A stretch of DNA of 64,000 nt, taken from NCBI GenBank assembly GCA_950295325.1, contig OX485809.1:17794001-17858000 (forward strand), read 5' to 3'. The notes under the pieces are model-generated. The model was given only the letters and a program-made list of their open reading frames with translations. It was not told the DNA's origin and did no database searches. This DNA comes from Polytrichum commune (lineage: Eukaryota; Streptophyta; Polytrichopsida; Polytrichales; Polytrichaceae). The position numbers and the translations under genes were made by a program. This document shows, one piece after another, positions 47,545 to 59,419 of this stretch (its first letter is position 1; each line of letters starts with the position of its first letter).

Positions 47545-47652
47545 GTTTGGTCCAAGTTATTTGAGATGAACTTGCCACAAACCTATAGGGGGTCAGAATT
47601 TTATGTTGAATGGACGAGAGTTATGCTTGTGTGCAGTTTTTCCCTCTATCCA
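47545..47652. mobile_element. MITE family B, partial copy (right half)
   Basis: TTTGAGATGAACTTGCCACA, CCTATAGGGGGTCA and ATGTTGAATGGACGAGAG...TTTTTCCCTCT match the right half of family B. The left inverted end is missing. Confidence 0.55.
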
Positions 47653-47869
47653 TAGATCTTGAGCTCCCCTTGTCAAACAAATACTCAAATTTGGCCTTGT
47701 CTGCATGTAAGCTCTATTATTATCTTATGGGTTTCTTGGCTTTCAATTGGGAGTGGCACAACCATTTCCAGACGAGTGTTGAGCAATTTTGTTATGTAGA
47801 CAAATGGAATTTTTTTAATATAAAAAATCCAACCATAGGGATATGAACTAGATTATCATATATTCTTTT

Positions 47870-48190
47870 TGTGGAAATTTGAAGTCCATCATACCACATT
47901 TGGACATCATATGTGAAATATATCAGGTTCTTAAATTTACTCCTAAATTTGGGTGTTACATTTGGGCAACACTTGGAATTGCCTCTTAAAACAAGCAATA
48001 TTAACCACAAAAAATTCTACATGGTTGGAGTTTGAGGTTTTTATATGCTATTTTGACCTACATGGTAGTGGACGCCACCTTTACACCAATGAATACCTTC
48101 CTTCCACGTAGATTGCCACCTAGTGGATTGCAAACCCATTAGAATATTAGGCGACGACTTATTGCATGTCACATGAGCATTTAAGGGCTA
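47870..48190 (-). repeat. Dispersed repeat R2, copy 1 (inverted)
   Basis: The reverse complement matches 59420-59725 along ~300 bases: CCACTAGGTGGCAATCTACG, GGAAGGTAT, TATAAAAACCTCA, ATTGCTTGTTTT, GTGTTGCCCAAATG and TTTCACATATGATG. No inverted termini or coding capacity are seen. Confidence 0.7.
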
Positions 48191-48354
48191 AAAGTCAATG
48201 GATTGTTCCTTGAAGGTGAGATAACTTTAGATGAATGGCCTTGATGTAGGCCATAGCAACAACATGATGGCAAGTCAAACCCTTGTTACATGCCAACAGG
48301 GTGGGGGTACACTCATAAAACACCCAACAACAAAAACAATTTGATTCTTCCACC

Positions 48355-48392
<38 letters not shown>

Positions 48393-49710
48393 ATCTAATA
48401 TAACCCCAAAGTAAGAATACTTTAAGGTTAGGATAGTATTACCTAACAAATTTCCGCCATAGATTGTGATCTCTACATCTATGGACACAAAAGAGATGTT
48501 GCCATATATGAAAGAGGCCATGAGAACCTCCCTTCGCAAGATAAGCCGTAGTGGCAATTTACCCTTAGTAACTTCTGGGATTAATGAAAGTTGTGCAAGC
48601 TAATTTTAGTGGGAGGTGTATGTAACTTGCCTTTACTTTTGATTGCATAAGGTTCAAATGGCTAAAGAACAGGTAGAATACTCTATGGTAGTATGTGTAT
48701 TCGATGATACAAAATGTATGTTTATGCTATACATAATTGTTTGACATAGATAACAACTGGGTTTCTAATGTTATTCACCTCATGTACGTTTCTAACCCTC
48801 TCTTTGAATTTGGTTGGTGGCATGGGCATAGGTGAGGCAGACCCTTCGCAAACTTGACGGCACACTTAGGTTCTGTGTATGATATATCATCTTTGCTCAA
48901 GAATAGTTTGTGCATTATGCTTATGTATTCCGTGGATATGAGGAATGCATAACAAATAATGGCTTATGAAAGGACTTTGAAGTATTTTTGAACATGTCTT
49001 ATACCATTTTGAACTTGATTTTATAAAGTATGGATATGAGGTGCATTTTTCTACTCAAGTGGTATAGAGGGTAAAACTTTGGTAGTGTAGACTACTTAAA
49101 GGTTTTTAAACCTTCTTAGATACATACAAAGTGGAGACAATGACTATAGTAAGAGGATAGTAATGCAAAAGTATGGTCATGTTGTTTGATCCCACTCACC
49201 CTCGCAGATATCGAAAGGTACATTGATATGTAGAAGAATGACTTGGCCTCTAAATAAGAGGATGATTTATGAACGGACTAAGCTTGACAGTAAGCATAGA
49301 ACTGCTCAAGAGAAATCTCTCTCTCTCTCTCTCAAATTTTTTTAAAAAAAAGCCTAGTCCACCTCACCCAACTACCTAGACCCTCACCATGTTTGAGCTC
49401 CATGGATCCAATAATTTGAAGGTAATGATACAAAAGCCGACCCCCAAAAGGGGGAAAATAGTCCACGGATGATATTGCCCATCATTCATGCTTGCTACAA
49501 CAAGAACCAATGTTTCCATCTATCTATCTATGAAAATACACTATAAAATTTAGTTTTTACATAAACAAATGGACCGATTCGACATCATAAGACATTAACA
49601 AACATAAAAAAAATCCACTTCATAAAAATTGATTGTTCATGTAGAAATATATTAGATTGTGTGCCTCCAAATTGTAAGTGACACTAAATACCATATATTA
49701 TAGTGTAGTA
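48191..49710. other. Intergenic DNA with (CT)n tracts
   Basis: No gene. There is a (CT)16 microsatellite at 48360-48391 and a shorter CT run at about 49317-49334. Confidence 0.5.
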
Positions 49711-49943
49711 CACTGTGCACGGTATGTAGTGTGTACTTACCATTTGGAGTTACAACGTGCTATGAGTTTCTTGTTTTTTTGTTAATGTAAGTTATTATTA
49801 AGTACAAAGGTTAATGTCTTACAATGTCCAAACAACCAAGTTTACCCTTCTTGATTAAAAAAGAAAGAAAAATATATGTAGTAAATAGTTACAACGCTGT
49901 GTAATTTCAAATAGTAAGTGATACTAAATACCATAAACAATGC
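49711..49943. mobile_element. MITE family D, copy 3
   Basis: Left segment TTACCATTTGGAGTTACAAC is inverted at the right as GTGTAATTTCAAATAGTAAG. The interior ATGTCCAAACAACCAAGTTT matches the family. Both outer arms carry the CACTA...GGTAT-type words. Confidence 0.6.
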
Positions 49944-50831
49944 AGTTTTGATAATCATATATTAATTTTACCTTACATCCCTCTCGAATGCATACACACA
50001 CTCACAAGATGTCATATATATATATATAGAGAGAGAGTTTTAATTACTAAACGTGGAACATTCCTATCCCCAATATGTGAGCAAAAGGTACGAGTAGTAT
50101 ACTGTATAGTCCTACCTCTTTAATATGATACGTTTGGGAAACAAGAAAATTGTTGTATTATTGAGGTGTCACATATTCAATAATATGACAAACTAAAGCT
50201 TGTTGTCATGATAAGGAGGTACTTCATAAAACACACATTAGATATTTTGCTATACATGCAAAATAAGTATGATTTCAAATGTCTTTATAAGTATAAATAC
50301 TTTTCTCGTGAAATCCAAAATTGATCCATTTCTACTACAAATTTGTTAAATTGTAATGACCATTCAAAGTTTGATTTTAAGCAATATCAAACAAAACAAA
50401 ATAAAATATGAAGACATGTATTGATAACTACATCACCATCAACGTAAAGATAAAGACATGTTTGAAACATGCTAACAAACCAATCTCAAGCTTCGGATAC
50501 TTTGGCCCATCTTCTCTCTTGAGCTCTTTGAGGTTGTCACCAACCTCCAAGATCCGTGTAGAATTCTTAAGAATCTAAGAGGTTGTGTTTCTTTAACTTC
50601 CTTTGCCTCATGCCTTTTGTTAAAGTCAATTGCTATCATATGTTGAGTCCAACTAGGATTCGATTGATAAAGTTGCACCAACTCTTTTTCTTTTTTTCTC
50701 ATCTAGAGTCACATTTGTCCTCTTTCTCTTCCCATCTAGTTCCATCACGACATTCACAACCCCACCCACAATAAAATCATCAAAGTACAGTTTGTACATC
50801 ACCACATTATTGTCATACCTCTGTCAAAACA
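49944..50831. other. AT-rich intergenic DNA
   Basis: Nothing recognised except a TA/GA dinucleotide run at about 50016-50037. Confidence 0.4.
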
Positions 50832-51300
50832 ACTCAAAATTGAGCAAAATTACTACCAAATGATGCTTTATTTCAATAGCATTTCCAAGAAAACGCAGAT
50901 AAAAAAGATTAGATTATAACTGATCTTAGAATGTGTAAAAGTAGATCGTGGTCTTGAAACCAACATTTAAAACTCAACCAAACTTCAAACAACCATAACT
51001 TTGTCATTACATTTGTGGTTTGAGCAAAACTACCACCAAAAGAAGCACAATTTCAATAGTTTTCAACAATGTGATAAAGAAGATTGGATCAGAAGTGACC
51101 TCAAAATGTGCAAAAGTAGATCGTTGTCTAGAAATCAATTTCAAATACTTAACCAACCTCCAAATGCCCATAACTTTGCACAACTTGGAATTGGACAAAA
51201 CTACCCCCAAAAAAAATGAAAATTCAAGAGTTTCTAGCAATATGCATATCAAAGCAATAAATATTGAGTTCAAAATGCTCGAAAACAAACTATGCACCTT
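50832..51300. repeat. Satellite-like tandem repeat, ~175-180-bp unit, three copies
   Basis: Units start near 50832, 51012 and 51184. Each carries GA(G/C)CAAAA(T/C)TAC.(A/C)CCAAA, a TTTCAATAG/TTCAAGAG segment, AAAATGTG.AAAAGTAGATCG (first two copies) and a CCATAACTTTG spacer. The phase between the first and second units is 180 bases. Confidence 0.75.
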
Positions 51301-51658
51301 GGTTTAGGGTTTAGGTGAAAAATTGTTGAGAAAGAGACAAAAGCTTACGAATCTCTTGATTAGGTTTTGGGTTAAGAGAACCTAGTTCCCTTAGTTCCCA
51401 TGTTCACATCATTTTACATTAAATTTTCTTTTATCCACATTTCAAATGTGAAAGTTACATAAATTTGGTATAATTGTATACTTATACTTGTGTGTGACCC
51501 GCCATGTATGCATTTATTACCTCTATAATATGACCTTTGGAAGTGTTGTATTAACAATGTCAGAGTTGTACTATAGAAATAGACTTTAAATAGAAAGTTT
51601 GGTTTACAAAACTTGTGTCTTTATATCAAGGTGGTCGTATTATCAAGTGTTGTGTTAA

Positions 51659-52269
51659 GGGGTTGTTTACACACCATGGACCACGAAGTCGTCCCAAGGC
51701 TCTACAAAATTTGTGATTGGTTGTTGAACTCGTCATGAGACCACTTTGATTTACAACAAGGAAAAAATGTCTGAGTGACCATGGAGTTTGAGGTCCCCAA
51801 AAGACATATTTTAAGACCTACATTATCCACTGACATGATCGAAACAAGTTTTGTGGTGGGAGAGGCAAAAGAGGTGCTCTAGTAGAAAAAGGCTAGGACC
51901 CATGGTAGAGAAATGAGGTTATAATAAAAAAATTAATGAATTTTTTTATTGGAGAAGAGAAGATGAAGACAAGAGAAGACAAGAAATTGGTCAAACTTGG
52001 ATTTTTTTTTCTTTCCAAAACTGCCGTTTTCGGACATGTATTAAAAGAAATCAACACATTCACTTTTGGTACATGATCATTCCTCTCGGTCCACATTCGG
52101 TTTACACCTAGTGAGGGGCCCAAAAGCTTCGTATTTTTTAATTCTTTTTTAATTCTTTTTTAATTCTTTTTTAAGAAATCAGACCATGGAAGTTGGACCA
52201 TCAAAATGGCCCATGGGAAAAGGCCATCTACCAAGGTCCAATTTCATGGTCCACAGTGTAAACCGGCCC
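51659..52269. mobile_element. PIF/Harbinger-type MITE family A, copy 1
   Basis: 611 bp, flanked by TAA at 51656-51658 and 52270-52272. The ends are inverted: left GGGGTTGTTTACACACCATG, right complement GGGCCGGTTTACACTGTGG. Its first ~270 bases align as the reverse complement of the right end of copy 2 (60056-61187), and its last ~300 with that copy's left end. It contains an 11-base tandem TTTTTTAATTC repeat near 52134-52174. It lacks the ~580-base middle of copy 2. Non-coding. Confidence 0.85.
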
Positions 52270-52272
52270 TAA

Positions 52273-53124
52273 AGAGGTAGGACTCTCCCAAGAAATTCCT
52301 CAATAATTCAATATAATAGTGAGGAGGAGGTCCATGTTTGTCTTTGGCATGGAATCTCCACCGCACAAGTGGCATAAAATCGGCACCAACTTAAAGGGTG
52401 TAAAATAACACCGCTTATAGATGGATGGTCCACACCGTACATAAGTTACTACATAGGCATGTATGTTCGGTTCACATTGATGAAGTTCAACGGAGAGAAC
52501 CGACTCCTACTCTAAACATGATATTTAGTGTCACCAATTCTAATTGTCTTGCTCAATACTAATTGTAGACCGCGGTAGAGTGTCACCCACACTATATGTT
52601 AACCCAACATTATTTGTCATTCCTTGTAAATTTTGTGGGGGGTTATAAATTTACAGTGTTGCAAATACCATCACTTACCGAGTGACTTCTCATCCAAATT
52701 TCAATCATCCATGACAATATTTCATCACAAGTGGCTGACAAGAGAAGGCAGGGTTTTGGCCAATGGATGGACTCATCCATCATCCGTGACAATATTTGTT
52801 CACTTATTCATAAGAAGTGCCATCCAAAAAGTTATCATAGTGACACTAGATACCATATGACACTCAATACCATATTTAGTGTAGTTACATATAAAGTTCT
52901 AATCAGTGAGAGAAATCTATGGAAATATGCCTCGTATTAATGAAGGAAAACCGAAAGATCACAATATGTGACTGGTTGGACTTGGAAACACTAAGATCTT
53001 GGCTGATTATGCTCAAATTTCTCCCCAAACACATTAACATTGGAAGATTAAGTTAGTACAAGTTGGGAATAGTATTTGGGGAACATTCATCACAATTTTA
53101 GTAGTATAAGGAGGCTTTAAGTGA
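52273..53124. other. Intergenic DNA, no gene seen
   Basis: Contains scattered words of the family D ends (for example ATATTTAGTGTCACCAATTC near 52520 and CCATATTTAGTGTAG near 52870) but no complete element. Confidence 0.4.
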
Positions 53125-53470
53125 ACACATTATAACACTACACCCACCTTTCCTAGAATATGAACACAAGATTAGTGCAAGATGATTGGCAAATCCACAT
53201 CATGACCATGGACATTTCCCGCATAATGTTCGAAGTTAATATGAATATCTTTATCCATTATCAAAGTTAATACTCTCTTGTTAAATAAATGACTATGTTG
53301 GTCCCTAAATTATGTACGTTCAATGTTGAGTTTCGAATAGTTAACGCATTTTGAACATGTAGTTGAATCTCTTTAAATTACAAGTCTTTTTGATATCCGT
53401 TCTTAGATCCGCACCTAACAACACACCCCTCAAATATAGATGTCCATTTAAGACAAGTCATTGAATTAGG
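53125..53470 (+). repeat. Dispersed repeat R1, plus copy
   Basis: Carries CCTAGAATATGAACAC, AGATGATTGGCAAATCCA, AATATGAATATCTT, GATATCCGTTCTTAGATCCG and CTCAAATATAGATGTCC in the R1 order. Confidence 0.7.
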
Positions 53471-53474
53471 GCTT

Positions 53475-53479
<5 letters not shown>

Positions 53480-53530
<51 letters not shown>
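53480..53530. repeat. (GA)25 microsatellite
   Basis: An uninterrupted GA/AG run of ~51 bases, starting at the end of an R1 copy. A similar AG-rich join occurs at other element ends in the window. Confidence 0.95.
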
Positions 53531-53534
<4 letters not shown>

Positions 53535-53571
53535 TTGTGAGTTGTTCAATAATAAACTTAATATTAACATA

Positions 53572-53793
53572 GGGGATTGTTAAATCGACCACACATTGTT
53601 TGAAACGACCACAAAGACGCATCACATGGTCTCATTACTTGTCAATATTTGATCAATTCTAGTTGTAAGTGAAAATGTAAAGAAAGAGGAAGCAGAGCTA
53701 ATGCCTCGCTCCTCTTCATGTGTGGATGAAAATTCAAATTTGACAATTTATGTGACTGTGTGATATGTCTCTATGATTGTTTTAACAAACCCC
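53572..53793. mobile_element. MITE family C, copy 2
   Basis: 222 bp. Left GGGGATTGTTAAATCGACCA, right complement GGGGTTTGTTAAAACAATCA. It aligns with 33990-34219 through the interior (CTCGCTCCTCTTCATGTG). Confidence 0.65.
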
Positions 53794-54218
53794 TTAACTT
53801 AAAACTTCTTTAACTAAAATTGGGTAAATATTTTAACATGATTGAAGATTAACGTTCAAATACACAACAAGGGTGCCTTTGTATGCATTTACATATCAAT
53901 ATATTGATCATTAGTGTCACATAATTTTTTACCTTCTATTTTCTCCTTGAACTTAAAGAGGTACTAAATAAAGTCTCAAACTTGTGAAACCTCAAGGCTT
54001 ACTAACATAGGGAACCATGTAACATCCACTATACCCTTAATTTAAGGTATTCATGATAGGTTGCAAACTCAAATAGGTGGTCCCATCTTATCATTCCTAA
54101 AGGAGAACGAGAAGAGGAACATAAAACTCCACCTTTGTTTTGTTCAAGTTATTATTGAGAACCTCTAGGGAACAAATGGAAACACCAATGTAATATGCAC
54201 TTGCTTGTCACCCTACAA

Positions 54219-54442
54219 CACTACATTAATTATCCCAAGTAGTGTGTGCTACTATTTAAAGTTACACAATGCTATAACTATTTTAATGAGATTGTAATAT
54301 TTTACCAAGCAAAGTCATTTATGTTCTATGATGTCTGAACGATCTATTGAACTTTTGTTAGTAAAATATGAACTCCTATGTACAATATTAGTGCACTACG
54401 GGACTCTGAATAGTAACACGCACTCATTGGGATAATCAGTGT
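54219..54442. mobile_element. MITE family D, copy 4 (diverged)
   Basis: Left CACTACATTAATTATCCCAA...TACTATTTAAAGTTACACAA, right inverted ACTCTGAATAGTAACACGCA...GGGATAATCAGTG. Its outer ends resemble family E termini (TTATCCCAA), which links the two families. A detached half-copy lies at about 54690-54750. Confidence 0.6.
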
Positions 54443-54795
54443 ACATACTAGAAAGAAATTATCAGATCCACATGAGAGTAAGTGATTATGCATGGACCCA
54501 AGGGCCAAGCCGCCATACATGGACATGCGATGGCATGCCCATTTATAGGCGTACATTATGGCATGTTTACACCAATGATCAGTGCCCTTGATTAGCCCTT
54601 TCTAAAACCTCTCATCCGTTGAGAAATGAGTGGCGGTCCCACTTTGTTTTGCGCAAGGTCAGCGAAATGTCACAAATCCTTAAGTAAGATGTTACTACAT
54701 TAAGTAACTCCAAACAGTAGCATAAACTCATTGGAAGAATCAATGTAATTATACTATCAAATTGTCAACAACAACAACACAAAAACAAAACAAAA

Positions 54796-55130
54796 ACACA
54801 CACACACACACACAATATGATAGATTGCGTTTTCACCTTGGATAATGTTGGTGGGGGCCTAGTTCATAGAGGTGGGTGTCTAGCCTAGGCTTTTCAAATA
54901 GGGTCACATTTGACACAATGAAACTCAAAATGGTTCATGTTGACAGTCCATAGGTCCACGGAAGGATAGAATGTGAGAATCCCACATCTAGGAAATTGTG
55001 AGATTTGGCCGCATGGGGATATTGGCTCGGTAAAGCAAGGGGCCCGGTGAAAGGGGTGGATACCTTCCGGGGATAGGGTGGGGTGGATGGATGGAATGCC
55101 TCATCCATCCATCCATCCATCCATCCATCC
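54796..55130. repeat. Microsatellite-rich stretch
   Basis: An (AC)n run at 54796-54814 and (GGAT)/(ATCC) runs facing each other at 55084-55094 and 55102-55130, able to fold back. No gene. Confidence 0.8.
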
Positions 55131-55224
55131 CATTGAGCTCAATTCTAAAATGTTACTTTTATATATATATATAGAAATCCACCATCTTTTCTTTGGAATT
55201 GAGTGAGTATAATGTCGAAATGTA

Positions 55225-55480
55225 GATATGCCTAATTCCATGCCTTATTTTAGTTGGAAACCTATACTTGAGTGGTATGTGGATAGGTGTTGATCCAAGA
55301 ACGGATACCAAAATGACGTGAGTTCATAAGAGGCTTTGGACTATGTGCTGAAAATAAGTATACCATTCTAAGCTCATTAGTCAATATAATTTAGGGGGAA
55401 GAAGGGGGAGGAAGGAGGGGGGGGGGGGGACTTATATGGCCATTTAGTGAGCACGAGAATCTTCACTTCTATAATAAATA
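55225..55480 (-). repeat. Dispersed repeat R1, minus copy with expanded G tract
   Basis: Matches R1 through GTGTTGATCCAAGAACGGATAC, ACCATTCTAAGCTCATTAG and GAGAATCTTCACTT. The G run has grown to a 37-base purine tract (55394-55430) ending in more than ten consecutive G. Confidence 0.7.
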
Positions 55481-56370
55481 AGATATTCACATGTCAAAAT
55501 TTGCTCATCTTTTGATCCTACGTAGGATTATTGTTTTTTTGGTGTAACAATGTTGATGCATGTCGGACATATTCTTTTGATCAATATTATGTATTGGTGC
55601 CGTGCATTCCCTTTATATTATGTTGCATAATGAGGTTTTAGCATTTCATGTTATTGCTTAGTGTAATAGGTAAGTGTGCCTCTCAAAGTGAGTGTACTAA
55701 AAACAAGTCTTTGATGCTATCAATACTTCAGCCTGAAAAAAAATTAAGCTAAACTAGACTTAATAGTGTGTGCCACAGTAATTCTCTAGAGTCCACATTA
55801 TTCCTCATAATCAAAACTAGTTAGACCACGTTAGTTTTCAACCCACACAAAAACTCTAATTTAAAATTAGTATGGGCCACAATGTTTGTTTTTTTAGGAG
55901 ATTGATGTGAGTGGATGGTGTATTTTATGTTGATTTTTGATTGCACATGTGACTATTTAATTTTAAGTAAGATGTTGTGAAGAAATTTAAAAGAAGGTTA
56001 CAAAGATGACCGGGGGTCTTGGACCTACAATATTTCCACCTTGACTAGACAATTAGAGTGGCCGATGTTAACTATTTTGTACACTAATTTTCCACCCATA
56101 CTAGTAGGACTATTTGTTGTACTTGAAAGTTAAGATGTTACGCATCGTGGCCCACCCACAAAGTTATAATGGTGTAAGTCTAAGGGTTGATATCAAGACG
56201 ACTTTCTCCAACAAAAAAGACAATCGGAGGTTGGAGCTTGTATAAAATGCAAAGCAAAGCTCATGCAATTGGTGTGTGATGATGACGTGGGTCCACACAA
56301 TGCAAAGGGCGGTTGTAATCAAAGTGCCACAATCTTGTCAACCTTATATCGATGGTGGCCCAGCCACTAA
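55481..56370. other. AT-rich intergenic DNA
   Basis: Nothing recognised. Confidence 0.4.
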
Positions 56371-56505
56371 GGGTTAGTTTCCATGTAGGCCGCTCGCCCA
56401 CCAGATTCTAGTGGAAATGTAGATTCCTTTCGGTGGATTCCACCAGATGGAATCTACATTTCCACTAGAATCTAATGGGCGAGCGACCTACATGGAAACT
56501 ATCCC
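56371..56505. mobile_element. Foldback MITE with TAA target duplication (family F)
   Basis: 135 bp, almost entirely inverted repeat. Arms 56371-56427 and 56449-56505 (57 bases, four mismatches) flank a 21-base loop that itself contains the palindrome GGTGGATTCCACC. TAA lies on both sides (56368-56370 and 56506-56508). The ends begin GGG(T/A)TAGTTTCCATGTAGG. The TAA duplication and G-rich start fit Tourist/PIF-type MITEs. A transcript would fold into a long, nearly perfect hairpin. Confidence 0.9.
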
Positions 56506-57404
56506 TAAGCTCTCTAATCCTACTCATACAACAATGTGGTATTTAGTAAGATGTTCAAAATTCTTTGAACAATGTCAATTCTTAACTAATTTACATTTAT
56601 TTACATCTCGTTAATGTTTATATGAACAACTAGCATTATATTTAAAGTATGTCCCGCTTAAAACATTAAACATTTAATCTAATGTGGCGTTAAAAAAAGT
56701 GTGTGTAATGTTGAGTAGAGTGGCCTTCGTGATTTCCCATGTAGCACTAACTAAGTGGTCGCATGACACCCTGTCTACACTAGTATGTGCAATGAGGTTG
56801 CCTTCACTTATAGGTTGCAACTTCACATGTGTAGATTACCTTGGTTCAAAATCATATCACAAGAAAGTTATAGCCTTGTTCATTCATGTATTTTGATATT
56901 GTGGTAACAAATATTTGGAATAGTGTGGAATGTTGATATATTAGCGCAAGATAACCTAATTGCACGTGTATGAACATAGTTGACACCCAATGATTATAAA
57001 AGATAATCAATGTTGGTCCACAATAAATAGTGTGGACCACACTAAATTAGATGTCAAGTGTAGTGCTAGGTATGACACGGAGTGTAAAACCCTTTCTCAA
57101 AAGGACGAGCAAGCAAGCAAGCAAACAAACAAACGTGAAGAAAACATTGAGGATTGTGTCTCGTGAGATATATCATGCTTGTGTGGCAACCAAAGCAAGG
57201 AAGGGAGGGTGAGACACGGCATTGGTGCTAGTTAGTGTATATTCTCTAGATTCCTCTAGAATGATCCGTAATTTCTCAAACTCAATTGGTTCATCTGTAA
57301 CTAGCGGTTGGTTCTCCCCATTTATTGCCTATATGAGGCACGCTTTTACTAAAGCCCCTTCATCCACAATGGATGTGTTCAGACGCACACAATACATCCG
57401 GCAA

Positions 57405-57650
57405 GACAAAATTATTGAGATCAAGCCTATCTCTCATTCATCTGATACAAAAAAAACACCCAAACTAACATGCAACCCAAAGATTACTCATTTGAATTGG
57501 TTTCACATTGGAATGGGCTTTTAAAAATCCCAAATTAGTCTTATTATCCACGTCATTTGAGATGAGCTGACCACAAACCTAGAGAGGGGGTCAAGTTATT
57601 ATTTTGGATGGATGAGAGGTACAGTCATGCCAGACAATTTCCCTCTCACT
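57405..57650. mobile_element. MITE family B, copy 2
   Basis: The left end TTATTGAGATCAAGCC...TCTCATTCATCTGATAC is inverted relative to the right end GGATGGATGAGAGGTAC...CAATTTCCCTCTCA. The core TTTGAGATGAGCTGACCACA is shared with the other copies. Confidence 0.6.
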
Positions 57651-59084
57651 TTACGGAGACCTAGTTAACATGAACATACAAATAATACATGATTGCAAAC
57701 TACATATGATCCATGTTTGGTGAACTACACTAAATATTGTATTCAGTGTCACATGGTATTTTATGTCACCGTGGTAACCTTTCTAGTAACACTTCTTACG
57801 AAAACGTTTTACAAGCATCATCACAGACGATTTGAAACTTGGACGAAAAGATGCCAACATTTGAAACAAATTTTTGGTGTTTCCTGCATCCTAGTAATTG
57901 CGTAATGAAATATTGTCATGGATGTTAGAAACTTCGATGAAATTTCACTTAGTAAAGTGACAGTAATCGCGACATTGGAAACACTCATAATGCCCAATTC
58001 TTCTATTATAAAGAGTGACAAATAATGTTAGGTTTACATTTAGTGTTGGTTACACTACATGGGTGGTTTCCAATTGGTGAGCGAGACAAATAGAGGAATT
58101 GGTGACACTAAAGACAATATCTAGAGTAGGCTTTTGGGGAGGATTCTAGAGGTGGCGGACCGATGGATGAGTTTGTGTGTACCGATAGTGTAGAGTGAGA
58201 GAGCCAAGTTAGTTGGAAGGATAAAGGCACACACGAACGCATGGACACCTAGCTAGCAAGCTAACTAGCTAGTTAGTCGGCCCCAATTGAGCCCTAGTTT
58301 GGTTGGGATGGGTGGCGGGCGTGATACATAATTGGATGCCCCAAGAATCGGGTGAAGGAGGGACCACATGTTGCTTGATGCCCCTTGTTTGGTTGTCATC
58401 TCTATCTTCCTTGTCGGGGACACCCCAAGGCCAAAATATCACGCCCTACTACCCCTTGCCACTCCTCCATGGGGCGGAACACAACAATCATCATGCCCAC
58501 ATGGACATTGGGCCCGATCCCATATGATAGGACCCCCTTCCCTTTCACAACCCACCTTTTTTTTCCTTCTTCTTCTTTTCCCCCTCTTTAAGGTAAGGTA
58601 GAAAAACGCAAAACAAGGGATGACCATTACGGTGCACGAGACTAGGAGTAGAATAGTTTTTTTTTTTGTGTGGACCCAAATTGGCTAAGTGTAAACAGTG
58701 GTGGCCCAACAAGGATGCAGTGATAGGCTAGTGATATTTCTTGTCTTGCACCGCTTGGGGTTGCTTTGAAGTGCCATAGAGTTAACCATTTTGTGTGCTT
58801 GCGTATGCAAAGGGGGATATTTTGATGCTCATATTAGACGGACTATATTGTACAAGTCAGGGGGTTTGACTTACCTGCCTCTTTGGAGCAATGTAACTAG
58901 TTAGCTTTAGGGAATAAAATTATGAAACAACTTGCATTCCTCATCATTTCCACTACTCCGTCTTTTGAAATGTGTTGCACAAACTTCAAGCCACTCTTTC
59001 TAGCCGAATCAGTTTATTCTCGCCGTTTCCCATTTATCTACCTCAGAGGGAAGTCTTAGATAGATGGTCACTTTCTCCAAATAC
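57651..59084. other. Intergenic DNA, no gene seen
   Basis: 57728-58040 has family D-like outer words at both ends (CACTAAATATTGTATTC...; ...TTACATTTAGTG) and may be a diverged member. 58300-58600 is less AT-rich, with several short open frames in two strands, none recognised. A CTAGCTAG-type palindrome cluster lies at 58246-58276. Confidence 0.4.
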
Positions 59085-59410
59085 CACACTTCTTGTAGGA
59101 TGTGGAACATGTGATAGTACAAGAAGGTTAGCAAATCCAAATTGAGGTCGTAGTCAATTTCCTTTTATTTATCGGAGCTCATATGAATATCTTATTGATT
59201 GTCAATTTGGAAATCCTCATCCTCATTAAATGGTCATATAGGTCTCCCCAACCATGTTGCCTTTTACACCTAAAATGGTTAGCACACTTTGAAAATGGAA
59301 TCTAATCTATGTGAAACAAATGTTGTTGTGGTATCCGTTCTTGGAGCCACACTAAACTACATACCACTCGATGTAAGTGTATGATTATGATAAGTAACTG
59401 AATTAGGCAC
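59085..59410 (+). repeat. Dispersed repeat R1, plus copy
   Basis: AGTACAAGAAGGTTAGCAAA, GAGCTCATATGAATATC, GGTATCCGTTCTTGGAGCCA and AAGTAACTGAATTAGGCA occur in the R1 order. Confidence 0.7.
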
Positions 59411-59419
59411 GCCTACCTT

